64,000 nt of DNA from assembly GCA_026225945.1 (NCBI GenBank), contig JAMJFZ010004031.1:8694001-8758000 (forward strand), written 5' to 3'. Origin of the DNA: Cricetomys ansorgei (taxonomy: Eukaryota > Chordata > Mammalia > Rodentia > Nesomyidae). Positions within the stretch are counted from its first letter, which is position 1. Each line of letters starts with the position of its first letter. The notes under the pieces were generated by a model. It saw only the letters and a program-made list of their open reading frames with translations. It did no database searches and was not told the DNA's origin. The translations under genes were made by a program, and so were the position numbers. Shown here one piece after another: positions 12,372 through 24,632 of the stretch.

Positions 12372-12556
12372 TTCCAGGCAGGGGCTCTTATGTAGTCCTG
12401 GCTAACCAGGAACTTGCTGTCTAGATCAGGCTGGTCTATAACTCATGGAGATCCTCCTGCCTCTGCCTCTCTGCCTCTCTTTGCCTCTCTCCTCTGCCTC
12501 TCTCTCTGCCACTGCGAGTGCTGATATCAAAGGTGTGTGCTTCCACACCCAGACTA
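12372..12556 (-). mobile_element. B1-type SINE, antisense, with CT expansion
   Basis: GATCAGGCTGGTCTATAACT and AAAGGTGTGTGCTTCCACAC mark an antisense B1. A (CTCTGC)-like expansion at 12455-12510 lies within it. Confidence 0.7.
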
Positions 12557-12705
12557 TATAAGTATATTAGTACCAGCATATATTATAAAGCAAAGTAAAA
12601 TGAACTAAATGAGTGACAACAGGAGAATGTTAAATAAAAAACTATGCTGTCATTTAAAAATTACATTTTCAAAGATCATTTACGTAGTACGAAAGAATAA
12701 TAAAA

Positions 12706-12930
12706 GGCTGGAGACAGAGCTTAGTGGCTAAGGGCACTCACTGGCTGCTCTTGCAGAGGACCCAGGTTTGGTCCCAGCACCTACTTTCAGCTCGCAATGC
12801 CTGTAACTCCCCTTCTAGGACTTCTCACTTCCCCCTCTGGGCTCCATGGGCACTGTACACATGTAGTACACACACACACATGCAGGCAAAATACTCATGC
12901 ACATAAAATAAAAATAATTATTTCTTTAAA
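12706..12930 (+). mobile_element. B2 SINE
   Basis: GGCTGGAGACAGAGCTTAGT, GGTTTGGTCCCAGCACC, and a CACACA then AATAAAAATAATTATTT tail. Confidence 0.85.
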
Positions 12931-13069
12931 AAATAACAAAACTAGGAAGGTTTTGAGGCAAGAGATATTTTAGAACTACATACATGATAATCTTAATTTA
13001 AATATACTTAAGACACTTTCAACACTCAAATATACTCTCAACACTCTTGAAAATTAGCAATGTGTGTGT

Positions 13070-13205
13070 GTGATGACTAGTGCCCATAATTACAATATTT
13101 GGGAGGCAGAAGCAGGAAGATCAGGAGTTCAAGGCCAGCCTGGGCTAGATAGCAAGTTCAAGGTTAGATTGGGCTTCATGATACCCTGTCTCAAAAAAAA
13201 AAAGT
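13070..13205 (+). mobile_element. B1 SINE
   Basis: TTTGGGAGGCAGAAGCAGG, TTCAAGGCCAGCCTGGGCTA and TACCCTGTCTCAAAAAAAAA. Confidence 0.85.
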
Positions 13206-16200
13206 GATCATTGTTCACTAGTTCACACCCACCACTGTAAGTAATTTATCTTTTAAAAATTTATTGTGTTCACCATTTTCCAGAGTAAACTCATGCTACT
13301 CTCATAATTTGGGGAGGAAAAAAAAAGTATGAAATACTTGTCAAAGGCAAAGCATTATTCTGAGTGCCATAGGAGTGGAAAGATGGGTGCATGTGAGGCC
13401 TGCGTCTGGTAACACTGTCTTGCAAGGGTTACAGACACCTGGCAAAAACTGTTTTGGGCAGCGGAGATCCAGGACTGAGTGCCACAACAGGCTGTGTGTC
13501 TGACCTCGGGTGACACCTTGCCAGGGCTTACCATGGCTCTTCAATGCCATGGGACCCGCACTCTGCAGCACATCTTCAGGTGTGTCCTCTTTCAGAGCGA
13601 ATCGAGCCAGCTCGAGCAGGGCGTTCGGCCGTCAACCCCTGACCTCACGTCCTAGGGACATCCAGTGAAGCCTTCTGCACCGTGTCTCTTACCATTTGGC
13701 AAGGCTTTTTTTTTTTTTTTTTAATTGAAATGTTAAGATTTGAACCAAGGGCCTGACATATGCTGGGTGAGTGTTCTACCCAGCCTTTTATGTGAGTTTT
13801 TTAAAGTCCCTTTTAGAAATGATTGACTAAGGGGTGTAGTAGTTAGGCTGCTGTGGTGGCTCAGCAAACAGGACAAGGAGGCATATTCATATCTGCAAAC
13901 CCTGCCAGACCTCAGCAAAGGGAACCGTCATCCTTGCCAGTGCCGGACTGCACAGTCAAACCCTGAGCGTCTCAGCTCAGGCGTTTTCGTTCGTTCAGAA
14001 CTCCTTAGGTGTTCTACTCATACCATGTGCAGATCATAAGCAATCAAACATCCTCCGCAGAAATCCAACCCCTGCAGACAATACAAAACGCCCAGGCCTA
14101 TGCACCCCTTTTTCCAACAGTGCACAAAGGCAATTATTTTAAACACAACTAAACTAAACTTCCACAAACAAGGGGGCTCAAGATATAATGCATTATTATG
14201 CAAAGCCAGTATTCACAAAGCTAGGCTGCAGCGTGCATCACTCAGCAGGTCATGGGCGTGTCGCCTGAGATTTATAAGCACGGGACGTATGCTTGCTAGC
14301 ATGGCTGTGTCAGGCCAAGTGTTTCCCAACTCAGCACAAAGCTTCCTGCTGACCAGGGCAGGTCTCAGGCATCTCTGTCATTTCCAAAGCTCCTCGCAGC
14401 TCCTGGCACACAGGAAGCATGAAACGGTTCCTGAATTAATCAATATGTATATATAAATAAAATGCATAACGAGTAGAACCTAGGAAAAAAAGGAACTCAA
14501 TCACCAGACGTTTTTATTGAGAGGTTTTCTTGTAAGGATGGGCAATACAGGAGACTGGAAAGCCGGGACCAGCTCTAAGGGAGGGGCTTACTGTGTTGAA
14601 GAATGGGCTCCTGAGCCGGATCACGTAAGCTCAGATTCTTGCCCTGTTCTTTGCCTTGTCTACACCCGACTCATTGTTGTCGTCCTTCGTCTCCGTCCTC
14701 CTCGTCTTCCTCCGTGTCGTGGTCACCATCATCACCGCCGCCACCACCATCTTGTAAAATGTGAGCCGGTGATACCATAGCTTCCTACAGCTGTCCGTGC
14801 TTTGGAAGTCTCCTTAAGACGTAGCAAAAGGATGGTAGCTGTCAGTTATTGTCATTTTGGCATTCATATCATAGGCACTGTCTACTGACTCCCTGCCATT
14901 TTCTCCTCTCGCCTCCCCTCTGCCCTAACTCCATGACTCCCAGTTCATTCTTCTGAGATTAGGAGAGACTGGAGGTGCCTGGGAGTTCCTTCCTTCCAGG
15001 CCCGACCAGCTCACAGTGCGAGCTCCAGCCTGAGTGTGGCCATCCCGGTCCAGGGTCTGCTCTTGTCCAGTTGGCAGGGGCTGGAGTGGACCCAGCTGCA
15101 GCTGCTCCCACAAGGAGAGTGAAGTCATCAAGGAAGCACTTACAAATATAGAATTTCCGTGCTTGGCGTCTTGGCGACTGTGAGAGACATGTTTAAAGGA
15201 CATGACCAGGGATAAGGAACAAGATGAACTTTAGCATCTTCCCCGTGAATACGGATTCATTTTCTAAGACCCGTTGGTTATTGTTAAAATGCACAGAGGA
15301 AACTATGTGACTCAGAACTGTGGAAACGAAAGAAGACCTCAAAGGTGTTCACTGAACCCGGCCTTTGTCGGCCATGCCCTTCCCACCTCGGACCAGTTCA
15401 CCTTGCAGTCTGCCTCTTTCCTCTGCTTGTTCACAGAGCAGCCAGGAAAACACGGTGTATGCACCAAAGAGAGATGCTATGGCCTTCTTGTGCTTTACTG
15501 GAACTGAGAGACCTGTGTAGAAGCTCTGAAGAGCAACAGTAACCCTGCACTTGGAACCCCCCGCAGACCACATGTCTGTGTCTTCTGACATTGCTGAAGA
15601 ACCTCTGATTTCCACTACTCCATGTCTTCCAGGTGATCAGGAACCTATCCATTGTGAGGTTCAACCACACTAGTGGGCACACCATGTCTGGCCTAAGTTA
15701 CAGTCCATCTGGTGCCAGTGGCCCAGGGTCTGCGGACAGCTGAGGACAGGCAGGTGGACACGTAGGCGGACTTGTGCTTTCAGGCTTGGAGTGGGCTTTG
15801 TTTCTCTGGGCCATCTTTCTTTTCCAGATGCCTCTGACTTGCTATTTCTCCTGGCCAGAGAATAGGGTGGAAACACTAAACACAGTTCCCTCCAGCCCTT
15901 ATTGCTCACTGTGTTCTTTCCAGAGCATCCTAGAAGGTTCTGCTGGGTGTTACCAGCTGCAGAGAATGCCTGAGTGGTGTGCCACCTAGAAAGACAAACT
16001 GCAAGGCTTGGAACAGCCCCCAAGAGTCCACTGTGAGCAAGCATTTGAGGGTTCAAAACCTGCTGCTTCCTGTGGCCAGCTTGAATGTGGTAGCCAACCC
16101 CTGAAGAAGCAAGCTGCTGTTTAAACCTTTGCAATTTGTCCCAATGTGATCTGGGCCCTGAACTTTTAACTAAAAACCTTACTACCTTGTTGAAGGTCAG

Positions 16201-16540
16201 TGTTACAAAATATTAAACTTATTTGCTCTCTCCTGTTTTCTCCTCCCAGCCCCTAGGGACAAAGGAAAATGAATGGGCTGTGAGGTCAATTTTCTTGAAT
16301 AACCAAAACTGAAGAATTAATTGGATACCGTTAGCCCTATTTGGAATGAATACTTTAAAAGAACAACGTAAAACCAAGATTAAAAACAGGATTTTAAAAA
16401 AGGCTGACAAAGCTCATCTATAGTAAAAGTTATTTGAAATAAATATCAAATGCTTTATGCATCTACAAAAAATGCTGTTTCCCAAAACCAAATAAAATGT
16501 TCATCTTCATTATTGATATGTTCACCTCAAGATTGTAAAC

Positions 16541-16590
16541 ATTTATTATTACTATTATTATTATTATTACTATTATTATTATTATTATTG
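16541..16590 (+). repeat. (TTA)n microsatellite
   Basis: TTA repeats with TAC interruptions, adjoining the tail side of an antisense B1. Confidence 0.9.
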
Positions 16591-16726
16591 ACAGAGTCTC
16601 AGTATATAGCCCTGGCTAGCCTGGAACTGGCTATAGAAAGCAGGCTTCCCCCAAATTCAAGAGCTCTGCCTGCTTTGCCTCCTGAGTGCTAGGATTAAAG
16701 GCATGTGCCACAAGGTCCAGCTAAAG
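16590..16726 (-). mobile_element. B1 SINE, antisense
   Basis: GACAGAGTCTCAGTATATAG, CTAGCCTGGAACTGG and GTGCTAGGATTAAAGGCATG. Confidence 0.8.
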
Positions 16727-17607
16727 ATCGCTTTTAAATGAACAAATCCAGTATTGACTATTTTCAAGATGGCAGTTTGACACTGTATGTATTTTTAGTA
16801 TTCCTTTTCCTCTTAGTTCTTTAGGGAAAGTACCCTGTCAAGAAGACCCTATGGAGAGGTCTCAGCAACTGGAGACTGCGCGGGTGTTGTGGGCTCAGAA
16901 TGAGCTTCTGATCTGGGAAGGGGCGTCGAAATTGCCTTCCCACTTGTCCGCTGGAGGGCAAGGCGGTAGGGAGCCCATCTGTCTCTTAAGGTGGGGAACC
17001 GTCTCAGACTCGAGTGGTTCTGCTTCTGAGGCATACTGGTTAGATCCCGACGAAGGTGGACAGTCTTGCCCTTTCAGTTCTTTTGGCCCAGAACAAAATT
17101 ACTTAGTAAACCAGACCTTCAGCTCTCTGCATGTGTGTAGCCATGGCCAAGGTAAACTGGTCCCTTGGGTTTGTTTTGAGTCGAAACTAGCTGAGCTGTT
17201 TATTTCCTTTAAGCCATACACAGATACTTTTGAGCTATCTTTGTGTTTGAGGGCTTTTTCTTTTTTTTAATCAGCACACCACTTCCTCCCAAGTCATTGC
17301 TTTGAAAGGGTTTTGCAAAGGGAGATATTCCCGGCAGCTCTTCTGCACAGTGGTAACTGAGGCAGGTCGGATGCTTCACTGTGTGTTCCATGTTCAGAGA
17401 TGAGTTCGTGACAATTATTTGTCCACTAATTTTTGGAAATAAGATGGCTGAGGTCACTAGGAATAACGCACACGGGTTTAGATGGGTTGTGTTCTTGTGT
17501 GACATCTGCCTGATCTCCTGAGAAGTCCGTGCAACTCTTCAGAATATGCACTTCTATTAAATCGTTGATACTTCTAGATCCTCCGCCCCTGATGCATCGT
17601 ACACGTT

Positions 17608-17762
17608 GAAAGCGGGCGTGGCAGCTCACACCTGCAATCCGCTGCAGCACTTGGGAGGCAGAGACGAGGACTGGTGGGAGTCTGAGGCCTGCCTTGCCTG
17701 CAGAGTGAGGCCCTGTTCCAAAAAAAAAAAAAAAAGAAAGAAAGAAACAAAAAAAAAAAAAA
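17608..17762 (+). mobile_element. B1 SINE (diverged) with A-rich tail
   Basis: GCGGGCGTGGCAGCTCACAC, AGCACTTGGGAGGCAGAGAC, and a poly(A)/GAAA tail. Confidence 0.75.
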
Positions 17763-18002
17763 TCACAAGTTTGAGTAAAGCCATCCTTAGCTTTTCTTTT
17801 ATTACACTTTAAATATTCTTAGCAGTGAAAGGCTTTAATGCTTTTATGTGCTGGCATGCCAAGGTAAAAAACACACATTTTTCATAAGTTTATAAACTGC
17901 TTTTGCCATGAAGACAGCGATGTTTTATAATATCTCAAGAGTAAATCCTAAACTTCTAAGTTCTTTTATACTTTCGCTTAGGACAAAAAGAGCTAGAAGC
18001 TT

Positions 18003-18132
18003 AAAATATATCAGCACACCTTTAATCCCAGCACTCAGGAGGCAGAGGCAGGCTCTGTGAGTTCGAGGCCAGCCTGGTCTACAGAGTGAGTTCCAGGACA
18101 GCCAGAGTTACAACAGAGAAACCCTGTCTCAA
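18003..18132 (+). mobile_element. Well-preserved B1 SINE with target-site duplication
   Basis: ACCTTTAATCCCAGCACTCA, GTTCGAGGCCAGCCTGGTC and GAGAAACCCTGTCTC. The flanking sequence AATATATCAGCACA appears on both sides (18004 and 18132), a clear insertion duplication. Confidence 0.93.
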
Positions 18133-18419
18133 TATATCAGCACAGTGTAGTGATAGTTATAAGTATCAGATTTGTGCACTAAAATTGGATTGATTTCTCT
18201 CAAATAGCTTAAGTTATTTAAGAGGCAGGGGAGTTGCCCTTACTAGAAAATTAGTTTTGAGTTGGTCCAGTCTTTTCATGGACTGTATTTTTTTAGAATG
18301 TCCTCAGTTTTTACAAATACTTGGTTCTAGTAAGTGATAATGAACTGTACACTCTCTTTTTTTACTGTCTTGGAACATGTTTTAATGAAGTTGTTATGAT
18401 GCTGAGACTTTTTATTTTT

Positions 18420-18573
18420 ATTTTTTTTTAGGTTTTTCTGAGACAGGGTTTCTCTGTGTAGCCTTGGCTGTCCTGGAACTCACTCTGTAGACCAGGCTGG
18501 CCTGGAACTCAGAGATCCGCCTACCTCTGCTTCCCAAATTCTAAGATTAAAAGTGTGCACCAGCACCACCTGG
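18420..18573 (-). mobile_element. Well-preserved B1 SINE, antisense
   Basis: GAGACAGGGTTTCTCTGTGT, CTGTAGACCAGGCTGGCCTG and TAAGATTAAAAGTGTGCACC. The flanks GATGCTGAGACTTT and GATGTTAAGACTTT look like a diverged target duplication. Confidence 0.92.
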
Positions 18574-18869
18574 CTGATGTTAAGACTTTCTAAGGCTGTT
18601 CGGGTAGCAGCCCTCGGTAGATCGCGAGCTGAGCTGTCACTGGTCTCTGCTGCTGTTGATCTGCAGCTGCTTCTGATGATGATGCAGCTGCTTCTGAGAC
18701 AGTCTTGTCTGTTTATCTCTCAGCATTTCTGAGAAATAGCCGTCTACATTTTCAAAATAGTGGGATAGAGAAAGCAACGGGAGGAAGCTTTGCCTTAGCC
18801 TTTGTGCCATTAGCTGTTGAGGAGAAGTGCAGTGGACAGTAGTGGAGACCTTCAGAACCGATCCTCCAG

Positions 18870-19045
18870 GCCCAAGGAGTGCTCCAGGGGCAGAGTGTTT
18901 ACCTAGCACACCAAGACCCCCAGTACAGGAAAATGGAGAGCAGGCTGTGACCCCAACACTTGTAAAGCTGAGGCCGAAGAATTGCCGGGAGTTCAAGGGC
19001 TGATAGTCGTCTTGTTAGTATGGGTTAGTAGCAAGGCCTTATATC
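18870..19045 (+). mobile_element. B4-like SINE remnant
   Basis: An ID-like head (GGGGCAGAGTGTTTACCTAG) followed by a degraded B1-like body. Confidence 0.45.
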
Positions 19046-20665
19046 AAGAGGGGGAGCAGAAGATCATCATGGGCTAATAGAGAGAAGAGAGGGGAGTCTC
19101 CTCCAAGTATTTGGCTTCTGGGAAGAGTAAGCGTGGATGAATAGGAGGTTCTGTGTACAGAATAAGAGTTCACAGTAATCTTCACACCACCTCCCATGAA
19201 TGCCCTGTCAGTGAGAGCTGGCTGCACAGAGTATTTTCTATGAGGTGTGCCATTTTACCGCAGCTTTATTCAGCTCTTGGCGCTTTCCTGTCAGGGTGCC
19301 ATCAGCTGGCAGTGACTGGACTCGGGTGTAATGGTTAGCTGGTGGCTCTGTTCCCCACTTGCTCAGAGAAACCAGGCCCTTTCTCTCAATTTGTTATGTG
19401 CCACCTCTGGAAACAGTCACAGACAATTTCTGTTCCTTTGTTTGCCTTTCAGCATCCAGACTAAAACACTCTGGAAGGCAAACGTATTCCATCCTCAGGC
19501 GGGACGTCACTACCGGAAGGACCGTCAGCCCTTTTCTTAGTGAATCCAAGAAAGCTTGTGTTCGTTGTAATGGAGAATTCTGGGACAGGTGGCTCCCCTC
19601 TCTCATCCTGGACTGTAGTTTTCCTATTAGTTGGCAGCTTACAAGACAGTCAGCTTGAAGCCAGTTTGCCAATGTCTACTTCGTCTCAGCCTGTAGGAAG
19701 CCGCATATGTAGGAGACTGGTTGGGCCCTCTTTGTGCTAGTGGATGAGAATGAGGCTGGCACAGATTGGATGGTTGGTGCGGGATTTCTGAAGTGGGGTA
19801 TAAGGATATTTAAGAAGTAGGTGTAAATAGACCGAGGTGACCAGTACTTGACATTTTTCAAATATCAGACAGATCCAATTCTCCATTTATCGGATCTCTC
19901 TGTTACCCTTTTAACCCTCCTTATCTCTCCGCAGCCTGCTCATGCTTACTGCTTTACCAAGTATCACTGCATGAGAAGCTCAGTTGGCTTAATAACGTGG
20001 TCGCTAGTGATGGCTGGTGCTGATGTTTAGTGTGTGCCGAGCACAATGCCCCAGAGCATCTGCTCGTCTAGTTTAGATGTATTGAAGTTCATCTCAGGCC
20101 AATAGGGAGGCGTGTGATAGCAGAGAACATCCACCCATCTCAGGTGACTTGGTGGTGACTTGGTTAGAACTAGGTCCCAGTCACTGCACTGAACGACCCA
20201 TGCTCAGAAAGAGGTTTTGATTGACAACTTTGCAGTCCTAAAAAAAGAAAAGTCAATCGATTCTCCTTTTTCCTAAACAGTTTCATAATGGCAAATGGAG
20301 CCAGTGAAGATACGGAAGCCTAGACTGATTAGGTCAGCCTAATTACTCCTTCGTTTCTGGGAGCTTTGGTCCTTTCGAAAGACAGAATCAGGTGACTCAG
20401 GGTCATAATACACGTTTCGTGGCCGCGTGTATACCATAAACCTGGTTATTCCTGCCTTGGCCTCCAAAACAGGAAGTGTTGCGGGGCCATGGGCCTGGAA
20501 GTCCTGCACAGTCCTTCCCGCCTGGCACAGAGACCGTTCTCGCAGATGCCGCAGCACCATTTAACCACAGTTGCAAACTCAAGGTGGTCCAATTTATAAG
20601 CTCCCAGGAATGGTCCCTGTCCACCAGGCCCAGCGCCCAAATATCTCATTTTATTTCCAAAAAAT

Positions 20666-20747
20666 CATGGAGTTCAGTGTGAGATTGCTTGTGTAGCACG
20701 TGTGAGGCCTTGGGATTGATTCCCACCACTGAGTGGGGAAAAAACAG
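20666..20747 (+). mobile_element. ID-like SINE remnant
   Basis: TTGCTTGTGTAGCACGTGTG, then GGGATTGATTCCCACCACTG and an A-rich end. Confidence 0.55.
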
Positions 20748-21166
20748 CGTGATGCTTTAGGTAATATTTTGTTTAAATAGAAGGAAATAAAGAAAAGATA
20801 GCCCTGTAATTTAAAAAATTCAGATAACATTTAATAGAAAAAGATGTAATGATAACAGAGAAGGTGACAATGGTAACACATTTCCAACCGCGCTAATGAG
20901 CAGAAGTAAAATCAGTGTAGCACGTATGCACAATGTCTCATCTAATAAATGGGCAAAGATTAGAAAAACAGCATAATGTGGAAAATAAGTGTAATGGGCA
21001 CTGGTGGGGAGGATGCTAGCTGCAAGTTTGAGGTAGGTAACACTTAGAAAAACAAAGATGTTCGTATCTTCGGTTATAGTCATTATCCTATATAAATGTA
21101 CCCTATGGAAGCAATCCGAAACTAGTTCCAGACTAGAAACATTTAGATACAGATATGCTAACCATG

Positions 21167-21178
21167 GTGTGTGTGTGT

Positions 21179-21214
<36 letters not shown>

Positions 21215-21242
21215 GACAGAGAGAGAGAGAAAGAGAGAGAGA
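21167..21242 (+). repeat. (TG)n(GA)n(GACA)n microsatellite
   Basis: TGTGTGTG followed by GAGAGA and repeated GACA units. Confidence 0.95.
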
Positions 21243-21274
21243 TTCATGTGTATGTGCATGACAGGAGCTTTTTA

Positions 21275-21485
21275 GACAGGCGCTGACCTGGAACTCAACT
21301 AGTAGCCTAGGCTGGCCAGCAAGTGAGCCCAGGAGCCCATCATCATCTTTCTTTGCAGCCTCAGCGCTGGGGTTGCAAGCACACAACACCATGCTGGCAG
21401 GCTTTTTACTTCCGTTCTAGGGATTGAACTCAGGTCCTCGTAACTGCAAAGTAAGTTCTTAACTATCTGAGCGATCTTCCTAGAT
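21275..21485 (-). mobile_element. B4 SINE, antisense
   Basis: CTAGGCTGGCCAGCAAGTGA, GGGGTTGCAAGCACAC, then the ID part GGGATTGAACTCAGGTCCTC. Confidence 0.65.
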
Positions 21486-21534
21486 GCCTCTCTCCCTTTA
21501 AACATGTTTTGAACTTATCTCTCTGTATCTACCT

Positions 21535-21690
21535 ACCTACATATTTACTTACTGTGTGTGTGTAGAGGTCGGAGGACAACTTCCAGACATTGTTCTCTCC
21601 TTCTACCATGTGGTCCCAGGGATCAAACTCAGGTCACCAGTTTGATGGCAAGTGCCTTTACTTGCTAAGTCATCTCTCTAGCCCCTACCT
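21535..21690 (-). mobile_element. B2/B3-type SINE, antisense
   Basis: AGGTCGGAGGACAACTTCCA, GGATCAAACTCAGGTCACCA and TAAGTCATCTCTCTAGCCCC. Confidence 0.75.
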
Positions 21691-21707
21691 CCTTAAATAA
21701 AAAGCAG

Positions 21708-21865
21708 TGGGACTGGAGAGATGGCTCAGTGGTTAAGAACACATACTCTTGCAGAGGACCTGAGTTTGTTTCCCAGCACCCATGTTGGGAGGTTCCTAAT
21801 TGCCTGTAACTCCAGCTCCAGGACCTCCACTGCCTTCTTCTGCTTCCACACTGTACTCATGTGCA

Positions 21866-21920
<55 letters not shown>

Positions 21921-21950
21921 ACACACATCTTTAAGATAAAGGACTCATGA
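21708..21950 (+). mobile_element. B2 SINE containing (CA)n tract
   Basis: GGGACTGGAGAGATGGCTCA, GTTTCCCAGCACCCA, and a CA expansion (21866-21928) inside the 3' part. Confidence 0.88.
21866..21928 (+). repeat. (CA)n microsatellite
   Basis: Near-pure CA dinucleotides with one TA interruption, within the B2 3' part. Confidence 0.95.
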
Positions 21951-22242
21951 AATAAATAATCCTTAAAAAGAGTGAATTGTGCTCTCTAAAAATAATAGTA
22001 TAGAATAAAGGACAACTTGATTTCCTTCTGATGCTTCAGAGAGATTCTCTTAGCTGAGGAAGAGGAATCATAAGTGTGTGGAGAGGATCTTAGGATCCAG
22101 GAGCCTCTTAGGATCCCAAAGGGGTCAAAGGAACATTTAGGGTTGACTTGGGGGCAAAGGGCAGAGACCGAGACTTGGGAGCATCAAAGGGGAGTAAACT
22201 CTTCCTCCTCCCCCTCCATTATCTCTCTGTCCTTTCCTTTAG

Positions 22243-22318
22243 GACAAGCAACTGAAGCTTTAGTTCAGTCATACTATGAGCTAGACTTTCGCGGACTGGT
22301 CCAGCAGTTTATCGGCAA
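22243..22318 (+). other. Candidate cryptic or alternative upstream exon
   Basis: A pyrimidine-rich acceptor (CTGTCCTTTCCTTTAG, AG at 22241-22242) and a donor-like AA then GTATGT (22319) flank 76 bases. One frame through it is open and protein-like (EALVQSYYELDFRGLVQQF), but I recognise no family. Pattern evidence only. Confidence 0.18.
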
Positions 22319-24609
22319 GTATGTTTTTCTATAAAGTGTAAGAACCACCAAGGTGAAAGTTGAGACAGCCCATCCTACAGATCTCGAATAGAGATGACTG
22401 ACAGAAGCTGGGGTGCCGTGCATTTCATCAGCATTCACCCTTCAGCAGTGATCTGGGTAAGATTGTTCTGCAGACGCTGAGATGAGCTCCGCCTAATGTG
22501 CTGCACACAACTCTGAATTCGTTTCCGGTGCAGCCACCATCGGCTCAGATGTGAATGCTGGCTCCTTGAAGATGGAGAATTGAGTTTGTTTAACCATCTA
22601 ATATCCTTGCATCTAAAGCAATAGGGGCATACGGTAGATGCTGTGTGTTATAGAATGGAGGCTATGCATAGGATCCCTGACAGTGGTGCTCACTAATTCA
22701 CAGGGTAGTTAGAGACACAGAGGGGACAGGTGGAAATACCACATCATGGGACAAACTGACAACATCATGTGTCTAGCTAGAAGAGAAAGTGGAGGAACTG
22801 CACATGGGGTCAGGTCAGGGGGAAAAGGCCAGGATGGCCAGGGCCTCAAGGTTAGATAGGCTTACCTAGAAGGAGGAAGCTCAGTGTCAGAGAGAAGCCA
22901 TGATCAGAGGCTGGGTCACGTGGACAGAGGTGGAAGTGGTGCTGGGTTATCCTGTCACCCTGGCTGTGGTCAGGGCACCTAGACAATCATATGTGCCTTA
23001 GCAGGGCCTAAGTGCCACTCAGAAGCCAAGAGTTGGGCCCAGGTTGAGTTTTATTTGTTGTTTCATTTTATTTTGGTTGGTTGGTTGGTTTTATTTAGCA
23101 GTAGTGGGAATGAGACAGGGAGAGAACATTGAATTTTTTTTTTCTTCTGTATGCTGTTTGTTTATCTTCCTGGAGGTAGCCTATAAAATATTAACCATGT
23201 GGTTTTTAAACTGCTTGGTAATTTGCTATCCTCAAAGCAGTCAATATTTAAATGTAGCCATGGAGCTCCTTTGTACACAAGCCACCAACTGGTCATCCTT
23301 TTGGAATGGACCTGAAACAGATGAAATGGTCCAAGACTTGGGTTAGGCAGCTTCTGTGTTGCAGGGGAAAGTCATCTGGTCAATAATGGGGTGGGAGCCC
23401 TGTGAAAAATGGTGGAGTTGATCACCTTGGTTGCATCTTCTCTGACCCTTGCATACACATTTGGAAGCAGGAAGCATCTTCTGGCGTCTCTTTTGGTAGC
23501 TTGACAGGATACTGACCTCATTGCAGACAAGCTGGTACGGTTTTTTTCAAGTTTTCCCAGTCAGTCATTTGGAGAATTCAGAGCAGCCAGAGGGGAAGGG
23601 AGGTTCTTGGAGGGAATCTGGGGTCATCTGGGTAGAGAAACTCTGTTTGGCAGGCCACAGAGAAAGACAGAATATGCTAAGAAGCAGGAAGAGAGAAGCA
23701 CATGGACTGTGGGACACATGGCAGCGGAGTGTGAAATCTCCCCTAGGCAGTGAACAGCTGCGGTGGTCGCCAGCTGCTTCGCTTCCAGAGCAGTGTGAGT
23801 AGAGGCCCGAGCCGAGCCAGGGTCAGTTCAGCATCCCAGCTCCACCTGAAGCAGTGATGCTAGCCAGTGCTTGCCTGCCCGGTGCCCACCCTAACAAGCG
23901 CCCCTTACCATCTTCAGTGAACTTCTTAAACGAAGTAGTCTGGCCCCATACGTCATTTCCAGTTTTCAAAAGAGTCAGTACACTCTTCATTAAAAGGGAA
24001 GTAAAAGAAAAGCGGGTTTTTATAAAAGTAACTTCATTTCATAAGTGATTAGGTAAAGCATCTTGAGGGGAGAGAACCAAAGCCAGTCCAGTGTCTGTGT
24101 GTGGAATCCCCATGAATTCCGCAGCGACCACTATAGATAAACTCCAGTTAGAAACTTAAAGATTGATTGGCAATGTCCTTAGGACACTGTTTTCTAAAAG
24201 AGGTGGAAGGCTTTTGATTAAAAAAATAAATCTCATCAATCTCATCAAGAATCTAAAAAAGAAAAGAAATAGTGAAATTTATCTGGGAACAGCAGAATAC
24301 AGCAGGTGGATGGCTAGCATGATTATAAACCATGGGTATGCCCAAAGGGCCTGAGGTAAAGGGGAGCCTTCCCAGGCAAAAGTGAGGACCAACATCAGAT
24401 ATTTTCAAACAATATTCTGACCATAATGACTAACAACAAGAATGGCTTCAGTCAAGGCTGACAGTTGCTGGACAAATGTCCTTGGAGAATACTATCTCTA
24501 CGAGGTCATTGTGGCCTTTGTGCACACTGTGGTTCTGCCCAACAGGACATGATGGTTGCCATCAGGCGACCCTGTTTACAGACCTTCCCTTATAAGGTCC
24601 TGGCTTTGT

Positions 24610-24632
24610 CTTTTTTTTTTTTTTTTTTTTTA
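24610..24632 (+). repeat. Poly(T) run
   Basis: A run of about 22 T. No SINE body could be recognised beside it. Confidence 0.9.

Larger units (their letters stand above)
10101..20750. other. Presumed 5' intron / upstream region, block 2
   Basis: No supported exon. Contents: an antisense L2 fragment (11040-11640), several B1/B2 SINEs, a (TTA)n run (16541-16590), and an inverted pair of well-preserved B1s (18003-18132 and 18420-18573). Nothing is recognised in 10100-11030, 13210-16530 (except T-runs), 16730-17600 or 19050-20660. Confidence 0.65.

Noticed and set aside
14690..14760. CpG-containing CGTCCTCCTCGTC and CACCGCCGCCACC run as a possible CpG island or promoter
   Set aside because: Too short and isolated; flanks have ordinary low CpG content.
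20820..21392. 190-codon minus-strand open frame with Leu/Ser and hydrophobic stretches
   Set aside because: The centre is GA/GACA microsatellite and one end is a B4 SINE; composition comes from repeats and AT-rich DNA.
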